Shown here piece after piece: positions 33,323 through 45,500 of a stretch of DNA of 64,000 bases (position 1 is its first letter; each line of letters opens with the position of its first letter). The notes under the pieces were generated by a model. That model saw only the letters and a list, made by a program, of their open reading frames with translations. It was not told where the DNA came from and made no database searches. The translations under genes were made by a program, and so were the position numbers. This DNA comes from Alligator mississippiensis (lineage: Eukaryota > Chordata > Crocodylia > Alligatoridae), in assembly GCF_030867095.1 (NCBI RefSeq), contig NC_081825.1:46056501-46120500 (forward strand), read 5' to 3'.

Positions 33323-34479
33323 GGTTCCACCCACTCCCCCAGCCTAAATTCAATCCCTGCCTAGGGGGTGAGGAGGAGCTGGGAGAAGTGCATCCTGGGA
33401 GGCTGGAAGTTTACAATTTCCTAATTTTATCTCCATAGAACAGATTGAAATTATCCTAATACAAGCTAGGGCACAAGGCCCAAAGTCAACCCTGTCCTGA
33501 AGTGGTGTAACTTTGAGACTCTCAGAGGGCTCTTAGCATGAATTAATGAACTTTGATGTGCAGACAATACTGTTTCATGGTCTATGAGTAAAGTGTAACT
33601 TCACCCTAACTTCATGTCTAGACATCAGGCTATTGACTAGTCTTTCTGTCTGTCATTCTGACTCTGGATCTGAAAAACATCCTGGATCTGAGAAACATCG
33701 AGAACATTTGCTTGTTTTCTTATATCTATCTATATATATATATATATATATATATTATTTAGTATTTTCTAATGGAAATCAAGTTCTGCAGAGCAGATAG
33801 GTTCTATATCCTAATCCTTCTATTCCCCAGACTGCTAAAGGAAATCAAGGGAAATCAATTTAGATGGCAACCAGGCTCGTCTAATTTTTCTGTTTTTAGT
33901 AAATGCTTATGTTCATCTGTTTTGCTAGGTTCAAACTATAAGGAAAAATAGTAATGTCATCTTTTTTCACCTGACCATTTTCTAGATGGACTGCCAAGAT
34001 ATTGAAGGCATAGAGAATACCTTATGCAGACACATCTCCTCAACAGTGACCTGTGGCACGTAGAAAAAGGTTATTCAAATTATACAGAAATATACATTTT
34101 GTGGCATTTTTATATTTCATCCAGGATACAGACATGGGGGGTAGAATTTTTATGTCTTTATTCTCCTAAATGTTAGTTTTCTGTGTGTTAACATGGCCAT
34201 TTTTGTCCTCCGTCTGTATTACTGATGTGTGAGCACTTATGCATGGACTGAACATGCACAGTAGGCTGGGAAGGTACACAACATTATTGGACAACACATT
34301 TGGAGAGTAGGTCAGGCTAGAATCTAAGACCCTAGAATCTTTCCAGGGCAGCAGCCATCTCATGGAGCTGCACAGCTTCCAGCTTGCTCTTTTCCTCCTC
34401 TCCCAACATATCTTTCTCTCTTGCCTGCCCAGCTTCAAAAGGAAAGTTGGAAAGAAAAATGGATAATATCCAATGTGTG
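33323..34479. other. Background with (TA)n at 33728-33757
   Basis: No gene or classified repeat recognised apart from the TA microsatellite. The 150-codon minus frame at 34166-34618 has no recognisable domain and overlaps a likely SINE. Confidence 0.4.
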
Positions 34480-34620
34480 GGCTGGTGATTAGAACACTAT
34501 GCTGGGAAATCAAAGACATATGGTCATCCTCTGGGTGACAGGGACCTAGAAGCCAGGTTTCCTGCCACCCTGGGCAACTGCCATAACTATTGAGATCTGG
34601 GGGATAAAACACTTTCAAGT
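34480..34620 (+). repeat. Possible tRNA-derived SINE
   Basis: GGCTGGTGATTAGAACACTA, then GGGAAATC and a CCACCCTGGGCAACTGCC stretch resemble the tRNA-like head and core of MIR-type SINEs. A second candidate, inverted, lies at 34690-34775 (GGTCTAGTAGGCTAAACACT on minus). Both are decayed. Confidence 0.4.
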
Positions 34621-34775
34621 GATTCTTTGACTAACACTGTTTAGTGAAAGGTTTCTGGCTGGCTACATTTTCAGGATTTATACACACTTACATGTCCAGA
34701 ATGGATCCAGGTATCCAACTGTGTACCTCCCAGGCCAGTGTTTAGCCTACTAGACCTTCTCAGTCTATTGTTCAT

Positions 34776-37116
34776 ATGCTTACATTTCCAGTCTGCAGAG
34801 GTAATAACATCCAGCTTGTATGAAATTGTCAATTATTTTCTTTTAATCCTTTATTTATCTCAGATTACTTAACGCACCTTGACATTTGCAGTACTCCCTA
34901 TCTAGTACTCAGTACAGGTAATAGCTAGATAATACTTCAATTATTGAGGGGGGAACCTAAACATCCTCCCTTTTATTGAGTGAAGATGAAAAGTGGACAG
35001 AATTTTGATATCATGGTGAGCTTGGAAATTATGGAGGAATACTATACCTTCAGTTTCTTAAAGTTCATTGGTTATTTTTACCAGGGTCAGAAAAGAGACA
35101 GAACTAGCAAAGGAATGCATCAGCAAAGGAACCTCCAGAAGGTACCAAGTGTGTCATGTTCCCTAGCTCCACCTATATCATCAGTGTGAAGTTGAGATCC
35201 TACAGTTCTAAAACATCAGATGAAAAGTGAGGAAAGAGAAAGCTGTTGAAAATTAATAACATTTAATTTCACTTGTGTATCTTCTAAAATCTGCAGAGCT
35301 TAATATGTGACAACTTGATTCCCTTATTAATGAATTAGACTACACATAAAGAAAGTGTAATGTGAAGGCAGGAAGTTTTCTTCATATGTTTCTTGAGACC
35401 CAGGGCTCTTAAAACTTCATGGGGTTTAAAGTATACCTCCTGTTCCTTCTGTTTAGCCATACTTTTCTGACCTAAAACAACAGAACAGAATTATTTATGC
35501 AGTGAATTCCATGGCACTTCCTAATTACTCTGAGGAGAAGCTTAGAGGTAGGTCTCTTACCCCCCCCCCCCCCCCCCCCCGGCCACACACAATTTTGTCA
35601 TACTTATGTGGCTACAATATTATACGCACTGTGTGAAGCACAATAATAACATCAAAAAAGAAAACGTTAGCCCTTGTGACCAAAAGTACTAAAATTATGA
35701 AGTTTCAATGATGTGTCCACACAAAAATTACAAATAGTATACTTTCGTGAGTATCCTTTGATTTATGATGTATAACTTCATTAATTTAAAATAGTATCTA
35801 AATTCAAGAGTAACATTATCAAGAAATATAATCCCACTAAAAAGAAATTCACTCTGGCACTTGTAAGGGTAATTATACAGAATCAAAAATTTTAAACCAA
35901 ACAAGAGTTCTTTATTTCTTCTCAGACTTCTGCTTTAGAATCCATATAGAGTTCTGTAGTAGAGCAACCCAGGTGGAAGCTTTTGAGCAAAGGTTATAAA
36001 TAATTGATTGAACAGCTTTGAGTTGAGCAAAAAGCAGCTTCTACCAATGAAGCTGTAAGAGATTTCATCTATCCCAGTACTCCTGAAAGGATTACAGGAA
36101 AAAGAAAGACCAAGTGAGCTCCTTATCATTCCATCAGCATTAATTTTTCATTGTGGCAAAGGATTGAGAGGCTGATAGAAAATGGAATAGTCTACAAATT
36201 GTTTGAGAACTATGAGGAGGAACAAAAGAGAGCATCTTGTATATTGAATTTTTCAACTGTGGTTGTTTCAGCTTTTAAAATATGCATAAATATATAGCAA
36301 ACTACATAGAGATAAAAATTAACAGATTTGGAAACCATTCAGTTGAAGCCCAAAGTATATTCTTTTGGATTTATTCATAAAAAATGTTTATTTATCTCAA
36401 AGGCAGAAGTCAATAGAAAATGGGCTACAAACTCTTGCCAAATTTGCACAAATGTGCAATACTAAACAAGTTAGGATATGCTGTGGTAAAAGATTTTTCT
36501 TTTCTGACTTTCTCAATGTCCCTAAGATCTGCATGTTAGAAATACTGCAGTTTATTCTCATGTTATGTAAAGAAAGAGCAACACCCTGTTCCATTACATA
36601 GGAAAAAAGAAAACATACCAGCAATTTATGGACTTAATAGTCTCAGAGTTAATATACTGACCTTCAGTCCTATCATTTTATTAACATTAATGGAGATTAT
36701 CACCATAAATCCAAACTTCTTTCTCATAGCCTAATCATTTCAGTAATAAAAGGACAACTTATGTGGTACTCTAACCAAGTAAGTGCATCAAAACATTCCT
36801 TAAACAATGTTGGGGAAAATACCTCTTGTACTTATGAAAGGACTTATGTCAGATTGAAAATTACTCTATGCTTCAAGACACTGCTGACTGAAAAGGCTAT
36901 GTATTCACTTAATATATATGTGTAATTAATTACCACAACTCACCTATATAAGCCATCATTATGTTTTATATTGGATAAATATAATTTAGAAGCCACAATT
37001 AAAACTGGTGATATAAAAATAATTCAAATTGGAGATATTTTTCAGACAAAACATCTATGGAATGAGGTTTGAAAAGCATGTAATTCCAAATTTGCACAGC
37101 TTTAAGAAACACTGGA
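34776..37116. other. AT-rich background with poly-C at 35560-35580
   Basis: A run of 21 C followed by GGCC is the only notable feature. No gene recognised; the 78-codon frame at 36365 has no domain. Confidence 0.4.
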
Positions 37117-37891
37117 TGAGGCCACACATGAAGGCATGTATACCTGCAGCAGGTCAAATAGGAGTGGCACAAATTTGAGCTGGGGATTTTTGCCTCAGCC
37201 CATATGCCTGGGTATGCAGTTCAGTGTGGGGCAAATTGTGCCACTTGGGGCAAAATAATCCTGCCCAGCTCCTCCTGGATCTGCAGCCAGGGGGAGTTAG
37301 AGCCTGGGCCCAGCACCTGTGCTGGCCCCAGCAGTATAAAAAGCTGCCCTGGCAAGCATCTCAGGGCTCCTTGCCCTCAGGATCTTCCAAGGCCCAGCCA
37401 CTTGGTATCTGGGGACACTACCCCTTGTCCCAGCTGGACTAATGAAGCAGCCCTAACCTGGAGTGGCCCCTGTTCCCTCTACCTACTGCAGCAGTCTGGC
37501 AGTGGAGGCTCTGAAGAGTGCAGCCCCCCCAGCTCATGGACTGCCCCCACAGGGTCCACAGCTCCTCCCAGAGGGGCCACAGCCCCCCAAAGGCACACAA
37601 CATTGGGCCAAGCTGGGCAGGGCCTGTGTGATGTGGAACAGGCAGCTCTGGGTGCCAGGTGGCCAGGGCTGTGCTACACTGCCCAGAACTGTGAGGAGGG
37701 CTTTGCCAGGAAGACCCCAAGCACCCCAATAAGCATTTTTTTTCTGTCGATTATTTTTTGATACCTGGATATCCAAATATGCAGCGTGGGGAACATTTTT
37801 TTTTTTTTGTTCCCAGCATGCCTCTTATCACATCTCAAACTGCTTTGAGATGTGGCAAGATGCCCATGTGTGCTTGTCTGGACATGCCCAC
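37117..37891. mobile_element. Large TIR element, copy 3 of 3, internally deleted
   Basis: It begins TGAGGCCACACATGAAGGCA and ends GCTTGTCTGGACATGCCCA. The 5' 400 bp align with copies 1 and 2 (GTGCCACTTGGGGCAAAATA, GCAGTATAAAAAGCTGCCCT, GACACTACCCCTTGT). The right 150 bp align with copy 1 (CTGGATATCCA, GGGAACATTTTT). About 1.2 kb of the middle is absent. The 185-codon frame inside is not a gene. Confidence 0.65.
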
Positions 37892-39544
37892 CAGTAGCAG
37901 AATATTGATTTACTGGTTCTGAAGATGCTGAGTTGAGTACATATTTTTCCATCCTGGATTATTTTTTTATTGCTGAATACTAATTCAAGTTTCTCATGAG
38001 AGATGCTTTTGGTGGGCCTGATTGAGAAAGTTATTTAAGTGCCTGTACATTACTGCAGTGTGCACAGACCTCGAGTCCAGAAGCTGAAACGGAGCAAGAT
38101 GTAGGTTGTCAGTCCAAGAGGTTAGACTTAGCATCTGAAACCTGAGAGAGGATTCACAAGAGTTAGTTCAGATGACAAAAGCCATCATCATGAACAGGGT
38201 AGGGTGAAGAATCCAAAGTAATGGTCGAGAACAAGCCAAGATCAAAGATACAGAATCAGGAAACTGTGAGAAAGGCAGGGACCAGTATTCAGAGTCAGAA
38301 ACCTACAGAGCATGCAAGGTCTGGACCCAAATGCAAGATTGGTTCAGGACTCATGCTGAGAATTATAGTCAGGAGCAAGACAAAGTTTAGAAGACAAGCA
38401 TGAACACCAGGATCACAGGATCAGGGAGCAAAAAATGTATTCCAGTAGCAAGGCAAGGGCTTTGGATCAGGACAGTCTACAAACTCATTAGGAAACTTAC
38501 CGTGCAGGAAGTTTAGCACTGCCTGTCATGCTGTTGTGCACAGGCTTCACATCCTGTCATCCCACTAGTCAGCAATTGGCTGTCAAAGGGATGACTCAAC
38601 CCCAGCTGGAGAGGTGACCTCACATGATGCAATCTATAGTTTACTTCTTCTGAAAATATAATTAAATGCAAACCTAGACTTTAAAATTCATGTTTTTGAC
38701 AAGATTTTCCCAGACAATTAAAACAACTTCTAGCTGATGGGGACAGCTGTAGGCACTAGGGGAGTTTAGTGTTTCAGCTTACTCCTACTGAGATCTTGAA
38801 TGCTTCAATTTAAGTCCTGAAAGGCAATCAGATACTTTCTGTTTTAAAAGTATTTGTGCTAAGATTTCAACTTGATATAACTCAAAATATACTTGCTGGG
38901 ACCTACTAGTGCAGCATGGTACTTAAATGCATGTAAACTATAAATATGCAGCTGTTTTTATTGATATCAGTGGGGGCTCTTTTGTAATTTCATAGAATGT
39001 TAAGTTTAGTATTCTAAATTGGAATCTTGAAGTTCTATTTTGTCATAGGTAAATTGGAGGATTATTAGGATTTGATTAAAAAATCATCATACCCATAAAA
39101 TTATTAAGTGTAATTATGGATTAAATTAAAATTGCATAGCTATTAAAAAAAAAAAAAAAAAACAACCTGATGAACCTGTCAAGTATGTATACAGTTTCTT
39201 TGTTTATTCTCTTCCCACTTCTCTGCTTACTCTGATTTTCCTTTCCAAGGCAGTTATTCATCTAGTTAGATCTGGATACTTTTCCTACAAATATTTTCTG
39301 ATAGTTTGGGATACACATTTTTAACATTTTTGCACCAATGACTTTCACAGCATTTCTAAGGATCATTCATGTTCACACCCCCAAACACTTCAGTATGGTT
39401 GACTTCTTTAATTAGTCCTCCTGGACTAGTTTCAACTACTCAGCCACTAATCTCAACATCTCAACCACTAATTTTGTGTGCATGGCATCCACACAACATG
39501 GAGGGTAGGCTACCTCACATGGCAGTTTATTTTGAGCAAGATAC
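37892..39544. other. Background; degenerate CAGGATCAGAG-type repeats at 38085-38475
   Basis: Purine-rich sequence at 38085-38475 repeats CAGGA/GATCAGG/AGTCAGAA-like words without a fixed period, as in decayed tandem DNA seen in some reptile retroelement flanks. The family is not identified. An A-run lies at about 39145-39162. Confidence 0.35.
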
Positions 39545-40332
39545 TAGGGGTGTATAAAACAGGCTGAATTCGATTCAGATTTGGATTCGGCCCAAATCGG
39601 GGACAGTGATTCGATTAATTGATTCAGATCACTGTCCCAATTCAATTTGGCTGAATCTGAAGATCTGATGCTGATTTGGAGAATCAGAGATTCAGCCATA
39701 GACACAGCTTTATATGTTTTTTATACATACCTTGAGGTACCTGGCATGGCTCATGAACGCTGAGATGCTGGGGCAGATGGAACATCCCAAAGGAGTGTGG
39801 TGTGGGGGAGGCCCTCCATGTGCTCAAAGATGTACTTCTGGTCCACTTTCAGGTCCACATATGAGCACATAGCCCCCCCCCCCTCCCCCCCAGCTTGGCA
39901 ATCAGCCACAGAGGGATCCTGGGTGCCTCCCCAGATCCAGAAGGCACCAGTCACTGAGCTGGGAGGCAGGAGGAAAGTCCCTTGCATGCTCCACGGTGGA
40001 CCTGGAAGTGGATTGGAAGTACTTCTGATCAACTTAGGAGTCCGCTGCTGAGCGTGTGGGGGACTCCCCTGAGCTCCCATGGGATGCTCCATCTGCCCCA
40101 CCATCTCAGCATTCACAAGCCACGCCTGGTACCTCGAGGTACATAGAAAAAACATATAAAGCTGTGTCTATGGCTGAATTATGAAATCTGTCTGAATTGA
40201 ATTAGAGCGTTTCAATTCAATTCAGAGAGATTAAAGGGTCACCTGATTTGATTTGGATTTGCAGATTTGACCACTTAATTGGGTCAAATGTCCTCCAGAT
40301 TGAATCAGAGACTGAAGCTTTGCACAGCCCTA
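39545..40332. mobile_element. Palindromic hAT-like element, CTAGGG...CCCTAG
   Basis: The left TAGGGGTGTA and right GCACAGCCCTA are inverted. Both subterminal zones are packed with AATTCGATTCAG/GAATTGAATT-like words. Inside, ATAGACACAGCTTTATATG and the following 90 bp (39698-39790) recur inverted at 40065-40175 at about 90% identity (GGTACCTCGAGGTAC-like centre). There is no clear 8 bp duplication and no transposase. Confidence 0.65.
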
Positions 40333-40619
40333 GTAAAGACCTTCATTTGCTTATATTCGTATAAAATTTAATCAATGCATGAACAATTAATTGAAGCTTA
40401 TTTTTGCCGTTCAACTTTTCTATATCCACTATATCCTATGTGTATGTACCCTAATGTTTATTTACCTGTCCTTTTTACAATCTCCTTAGCTCATTGGCTT
40501 GTGACCCTAATCCCTAGTATCCCATATATAAAACTGGAAACTTCCCTTGGCAGTGTCCTGTGCCAGTTCCTGAGGATGTGTGACTTGGTACAATGTTGTG
40601 TTTATCCCCTAGGGTGATG
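40333..40619. other. Background
   Basis: No recognised feature. Confidence 0.4.
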
Positions 40620-41190
40620 ACCTTATTTTGTTCTTCTGAATTCCATTTTATTATACCAGTCTCTGAAGGGTATTTGGTTCTTTGTGTATGATATCCTGAT
40701 GATCTTCCTGTGTATTTACAAAGCTCTCTTCCCCCCACCCCCTTCCCTTTGTCTCATTAGCAAATTCCATTAGGATATTCCCACTTTTGGTGCCAAAGTT
40801 GTTAATGAACATATTAAACAAGGTCAATTCCAAAACCAATCCTTGAGAAACTCCCTTTAGCCTAATACTGCTTTACCAGTTTAAACACTACTCATTTCTG
40901 TCTCCCTTGAAGTTAATTGTTTAACTACCTTACAGTTCTACTAATCTCCATTTTCTCTATACTCTTTGATAATTTCCCAGGGTGCACCATATCAAAGGCT
41001 TTACTGAAGTCCAGATGAATAAAACTTACCACATCCTTTGTCTAGAATATCAATGATCTTCTCAAAGAAAGATAATATTAGTAGCATGATCCACCATAGG
41101 TAATCTGATGTTTCATTGTTATCCTATTTTCTATTGCTTCACTTCTTTATTTTTATTCAATATTTGTTTTGAAGCCTTGCATATTATTGG
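40620..41190 (-). mobile_element. Old CR1/L3-like LINE fragment
   Basis: On the minus strand, IHLDFSKAFDMVHPG is legible near 41020-40975 (RT motif A). Near 40850-40740 the frame reads GVSQGLVLELTLFNMFINN and then LMEFANETKG, matching GVPQGSVLGPLLFNIFIND...FADDTKL. The catalytic DD reads NE, stops are present, and the spacing between motifs is short, so it is a deleted relic. Confidence 0.75.
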
Positions 41191-41589
41191 GGAGACACAA
41201 AGTTACTTACCCTCATTATTATTTTCCCTTGTAAATAGGTTTTGGTCCAAACAGTTCAGGTTAAATTAATTGCTTTTTTTTTTTTTTTATTTTATTTTTT
41301 GGTCAGCACTGTTTTGTTCTGTTTTTTTGGGTAGCAAGGCAAAAGTTTTCCAACCTGCTCTATATTTTGAAAATCATCACACCTTGCTTTAGTAAATGTC
41401 TGTGTGCATAGAAAAAAGTACTGGAGATGGGTACAAAGCCATTTTTCTTTTTTTTTTTATTAAAGGTTGGATACAGTTCTCCTAAGTTCATATATGCACG
41501 TCTACCTCAGCTACTTTTTAAGTTCAAGAGTGCCACTGAGGAGCCTGCCCTAACCAGTTGCTCTTGCTCTGTGCATAGAAAATGCAGAA
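41191..41589. other. T-rich background
   Basis: Long T-runs near 41274-41300; nothing else seen. Confidence 0.4.
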
Positions 41590-42300
41590 ATTATTGAACT
41601 ACCTTTAGGGAAGCCCTTAGCATACTCAGGGCACACTCAAAGCAGAGCAATATTGAGGCCATTCTATGGCTGCTGTAAGGCAACTGCATCACCTCATTTC
41701 TGAGAGTGAATATGCCTCCTGCAGAGGTGTAACAAGGAATTTCTACAGCCATGGTGGTAGCAGCTGCTAGATTGGCAATGGCAGGAATGATGGCATCAGG
41801 AAACATTCTTGAACCACCTCAAAAATCTGCACTCCAGTGACTGGATGTGCTCCTGGCCTCTCCAAGATGGTGTAGACAAGCTTGATGCTCATTAATTTAA
41901 TATCCCAATCAACTAGGAAATGGTCTTCCCTAGCATCCTGCCTCTGTCCCCCTCCCCCCAATATCTTGATACAGATATATAGCAGATATGGTAGCTTTCT
42001 CAGGGCCTTTTCAGTCAGGCTTTTGACCCTTCTCCCAGCATATTGTAGCAAGCCTCAATGGTATGCAGTCCTTAAACCTGCTGGCCTTTGTTGTCTTGAG
42101 CACCTCTCAGTCTGCACCAGTTATATACTGTCTGACTGGGATGGGTCTACTGTGGCCTCAGCTTTCCTTTTCCAGGTTTGTCCTCTTCATAGTCAAGAAG
42201 TCTCCTGTCTCTAGTACTTCTCCCCCACATTCTGCAGTAGTTCTGCCTGCTCAAATTTTTGTTTCCCAATGAGCCACATCTGCATTAACCTTCCAACAGC
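41590..42300 (-). other. Unclassified, possibly decayed coding sequence
   Basis: Two minus-strand frames, 42051-41767 and 41806-41591, overlap and run on from each other in different phase. They include VDWDIKLMSIKLVYTILERP and LPYSSHRMASILLCFECALS. This could be one older protein with a frame change, perhaps from a DNA transposon, but I recognise no family. Chance is not excluded. Confidence 0.2.
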
Positions 42301-42840
42301 TGCAGCCCTCCAGTCTAACTAATAGCCTTAAGGGGACAAGCCACCCTGTTCAAGATACTACATTCTATATGTGTACATTGAGGAAATAACTGGTGATAAT
42401 GCAGTGCTGAAACAGCAAAGTTGTCACACTAATTCACATTAGATAATAGATCAATAGTATTGCTTTAATATTCTGAAAGTAATTGGTAGTAATATTACAA
42501 TTGGCATATTTTGTTATGTAAACCTAATTAATTTATTAATTGCATTTTGTGTTTTTCCTTGAATGTTTTATCTACATATTTTAATTGATCTTCTTGATTG
42601 ACTAAAATCTACTAAGTTGTTTCCAAAATAATGAATTGTTCAGCTATTCTTTAAAAATAAATATGAGTAAATGAGAAAAGAATGTTTTGTTCAAAGGAAT
42701 ACATACTATAAACATGCATATTAGTATATTTTAAAGTCCTGTAGTATGAATAGAAAATGTTGTTGATTAATTATAGCAAATAACCAGATCTGGTGGCAGA
42801 AAGAAGGGGATACATGGTCTGGGACCAAGTAGTCTGCATC
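42301..42840. other. AT-rich background
   Basis: Nothing recognised. Confidence 0.4.
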
Positions 42841-43975
42841 ATAGAATCATATAAAATTAGGGTTGGAAGGGACTTCAGGAGGTCATCTAGTCCACCCCCT
42901 GATCAGGGCAGGACCATCCCCAACTAGATCATTCCACCAAAGATTTGTCAAGCTTGGTCTTATAAACCTCCAAGGATGGAGCGCCACCACCTCTCTGGGT
43001 AACCTGTTCTAGTGTTTTACTAGCCTCCTACTAAGAAAATTCTTCCTAATATCTAACCTAAACTTCCGTTGCTGCAACCTAACGCTGTTGTTCATTGTCC
43101 TGTCATCTCTCACCACTGAGAACAGGCTAGTTCCATCCTTTTTTGAACCCCAATTCAGGTAGTTGGAGACTGCTATTAAATCACCTTTCAGTCTCCTCTT
43201 CTCTAGAATAAGTCCAGTTTCCTTAGTCTTTCTTCATAAGTCATGTCCCCCAACCCCTCACCATTTTTGCTGCCCTCTGCTGGACTCTCCAATTTGTCCA
43301 CATCCTTTCTGTAGTGGGGGGTATGAAACTGAATACAGTACTTCAGATGTGGTCTCACCAGTGCTGAATAGAGGGGGAAAAATCACTTCCTTTGATCTTC
43401 TGGCAATATTTCTAGTGATGCAGCCCAGTATGTGGTTAGCCTTCTTGGTAACAAGAGCACAACAAGGGCACATATTCAACTTATTGTCCACTGTGACCCC
43501 CAGATCCTTTTCTTCAGAGCTGCTGCCCAGCCAGTCAGCACCCAGCCTGTACTGATGCATGGGATTCTTCCATCCTAAGTGCAGGACTTTGCACTTGTCC
43601 TTGTTGAACCTCATGATATTCCTTTTGGCCCAATCCTCCAATTTGTTGAGGTCACTCTAAATCCTAGCCCTATCCTCCAGCGTATCTATTACTCCCCCAC
43701 AGCTTGGTGTCATCTGCAAACTGGCTGAGGGTGCACTCTATGCCATCTTCCAGGTTATTGATGAAGACATTGAACAAAACCAGCCCCAGGACTGACCCCT
43801 GGTGATACTGGCTGCCAACTAGACATCAAGCCATAGAATACTATTTTCTAAACCCGATGCTCCAGACAGTTCTCTATCCACCTTACAGTCCATTCATCGA
43901 GCCCATACTTCCTTAGCATGCCTGTGAGAATGTTGTGGGAGACCAGTAAAAAGCTCTCTGAAGTTAATTGAAGCC
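42841..43975 (-). mobile_element. CR1 LINE, C-terminal RT and 3' UTR
   Basis: It starts with the inverse of the CR1 3' terminus (ATAGAATCATATAAAATTAG, then GTCATCTAGTCCACCCCC). The minus frame 43641-43258 reads WAKRNIMRFNKDKCKVLHLG, then SSSEEKDLGVTVDNKL and VTKKANHILGCI, the CR1 ORF2 C-terminal block. Upstream, FADDTKLWG near 43730 keeps the catalytic Asp pair. It is 5'-truncated near 43975 and moderately diverged, with frame breaks outside these blocks. Confidence 0.9.
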
Positions 43976-44144
43976 CTACCATCAGCCCCCCTGGGCTTGT
44001 ATCAGGCTCAAAGGTGGAGAAAGGGGTCTTAGGGGAAAGAAAGAGAATGAATTGGAAAACTACCCTATTAAATGAAAACCTTAATAATGTGTCTTTCTTA
44101 AGTGCCTAAAGCTTTGGACATACAAAAAACTCGAACTCTTGATT

Positions 44145-44240
44145 CCAAAATGATACCTTTTATTAGACCAACTGGAAAATAGCAAGAAAATTGTCCTTTT
44201 TTGCAAGCTTTCAGGATCAAAGTCCCTTCCTCAGGCTCTG
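44145..44240 (-). repeat. Penelope-type repeat tail with hammerhead-like core
   Basis: On the minus strand CTGAGGA (44234-44228), a short stem AGGG...TCCT, then GAAA (44212-44209) and GCTTGCAA. The tail GTTGGTCTAATAAAAGGTAT follows. The layout is the same as at 11690. Confidence 0.6.
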
Positions 44241-45309
44241 GAAAACCCCTAAAGCTTTGGATGTATTCAATAGTAGGGCTTTAAGTTAAACAATGAAGTG
44301 TCAAAAGTTGGAGAAAAATATTCTTTTACAGATGTCAGCTTATATATTAATTTTTAGCTTCTGTGATAATTACTCTACATTTCCATTCTGTGAAGCAAGT
44401 GTTCTGCTATTACATATTTTTGCCATGTTGCATGTTCTCTGGTGAGTCATCATGTATAGTGATATTCTTAACCAAGACAAGCATAATTGTGTATTAGCTT
44501 TCAGATGGGCAAACAGATGGAGAGAGAGAGGAATATTTTAAATATGTTCCAAGCAGAAATTGCAGTAAACACAATGAAGATCATTATTTGTCTTTTTTCC
44601 CTACCTCTTTGCTGCCTGAATCTGTAAACAGAGATCTGTTTTCACCAACAATTTGTATGTAGGCTTAGCAGGAGCTATTTGTACTTATACAGCTCTGTAA
44701 ATGTGTATCGAGTCCAAAACAAAAAATAAAAAAAAGTAGTCAAAACTTGCTTTTGTTTCACCTATAATTTAGGAAACAATGACTAATAGTGGAAAAACCA
44801 TTTCACATAACTGAAAAATTGACACAGCTTCCCTCTAATATTGAGCAACAGCTTACTCCACAAGTGATCCAAATACAGAACAAGCTAACATTAAACATGA
44901 CAGAGTATCAGACTCTGGCCCATAAAATGGTATCAGGTCCTGACACAGCAAAGTTAATAGGACTACTACTTAAAATTTAGCATGTGTTTAATTGCTTTGA
45001 TGAACTGACTCCTAAAGATCGTCATTCAGTATAACTACATTAAATAGTATACCTTTATTAAAGTCAATGGAATTGTTGATTGCATCAGCTGCAAATTTAT
45101 CTCAGAATTTTTGTAAAAATTATGAATACTTGAGCACTTTGATGGCAATTGTGTGGCTAATTAAATGGGTTCTAACAAATTATCAGAAAAGATTTGTATA
45201 TGCAAATAATATTCAATCTTTAATTTGTACATTTTAATGCAGTAAATATAACTTGGTAATATTAGAATATTTAGAAAGAACTACAGCTTGACTAGAGATT
45301 ACATTATCA
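44241..45309. other. AT-rich background
   Basis: No gene or classified repeat; a short GA tract lies near 44518-44531. Confidence 0.4.
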
Positions 45310-45500
45310 TTCATGGAACTTAATTTTTGCTTCCAGCCCTGCCACCGACTTGTTTGTGTGCCCTTGGGCAAATCACATTAACATTGTATGTATTAGTTTC
45401 CCTCTGTAAATCAGGGATAACAAAAACTGATTTCCTTTGTAAAGAATATTGATATTTGTGGATTTGGAAGTGCCATATAAAATTAATTATTGTTATTCTT
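45310..45500 (+). repeat. MIR-like SINE
   Basis: TGTGCCCTTGGGCAAATCAC, TTTCCCTCTGTAAATCAGGG and ATAACAAAAACTGATTTCC follow the MIR order (CCTTGGGCAAGTYACT, TTTCCTCATCTGTAAAATGG, ATAATAGTACCTACCTC). It then ends in AAGTGCCATATAAAATTAATTATT. The head is poorly preserved. Confidence 0.7.

Noticed and set aside
37204-37761. 185-codon frame
   Set aside because: It lies entirely within transposon copy 3, and the homologous stretch in copies 1 and 2 is not open in the same way.
31245-37891. Reading the 2 kb elements as retroviral LTRs because of TATAAAA boxes
   Set aside because: Their termini are inverted repeats over 20 bp or more instead of short TG...CA ends, and no 4-6 bp duplication flanks them.
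39751-40155. 134-codon minus frame
   Set aside because: It covers both inverted arms of the 39545 palindromic element, so openness reflects the repeat and not a gene.
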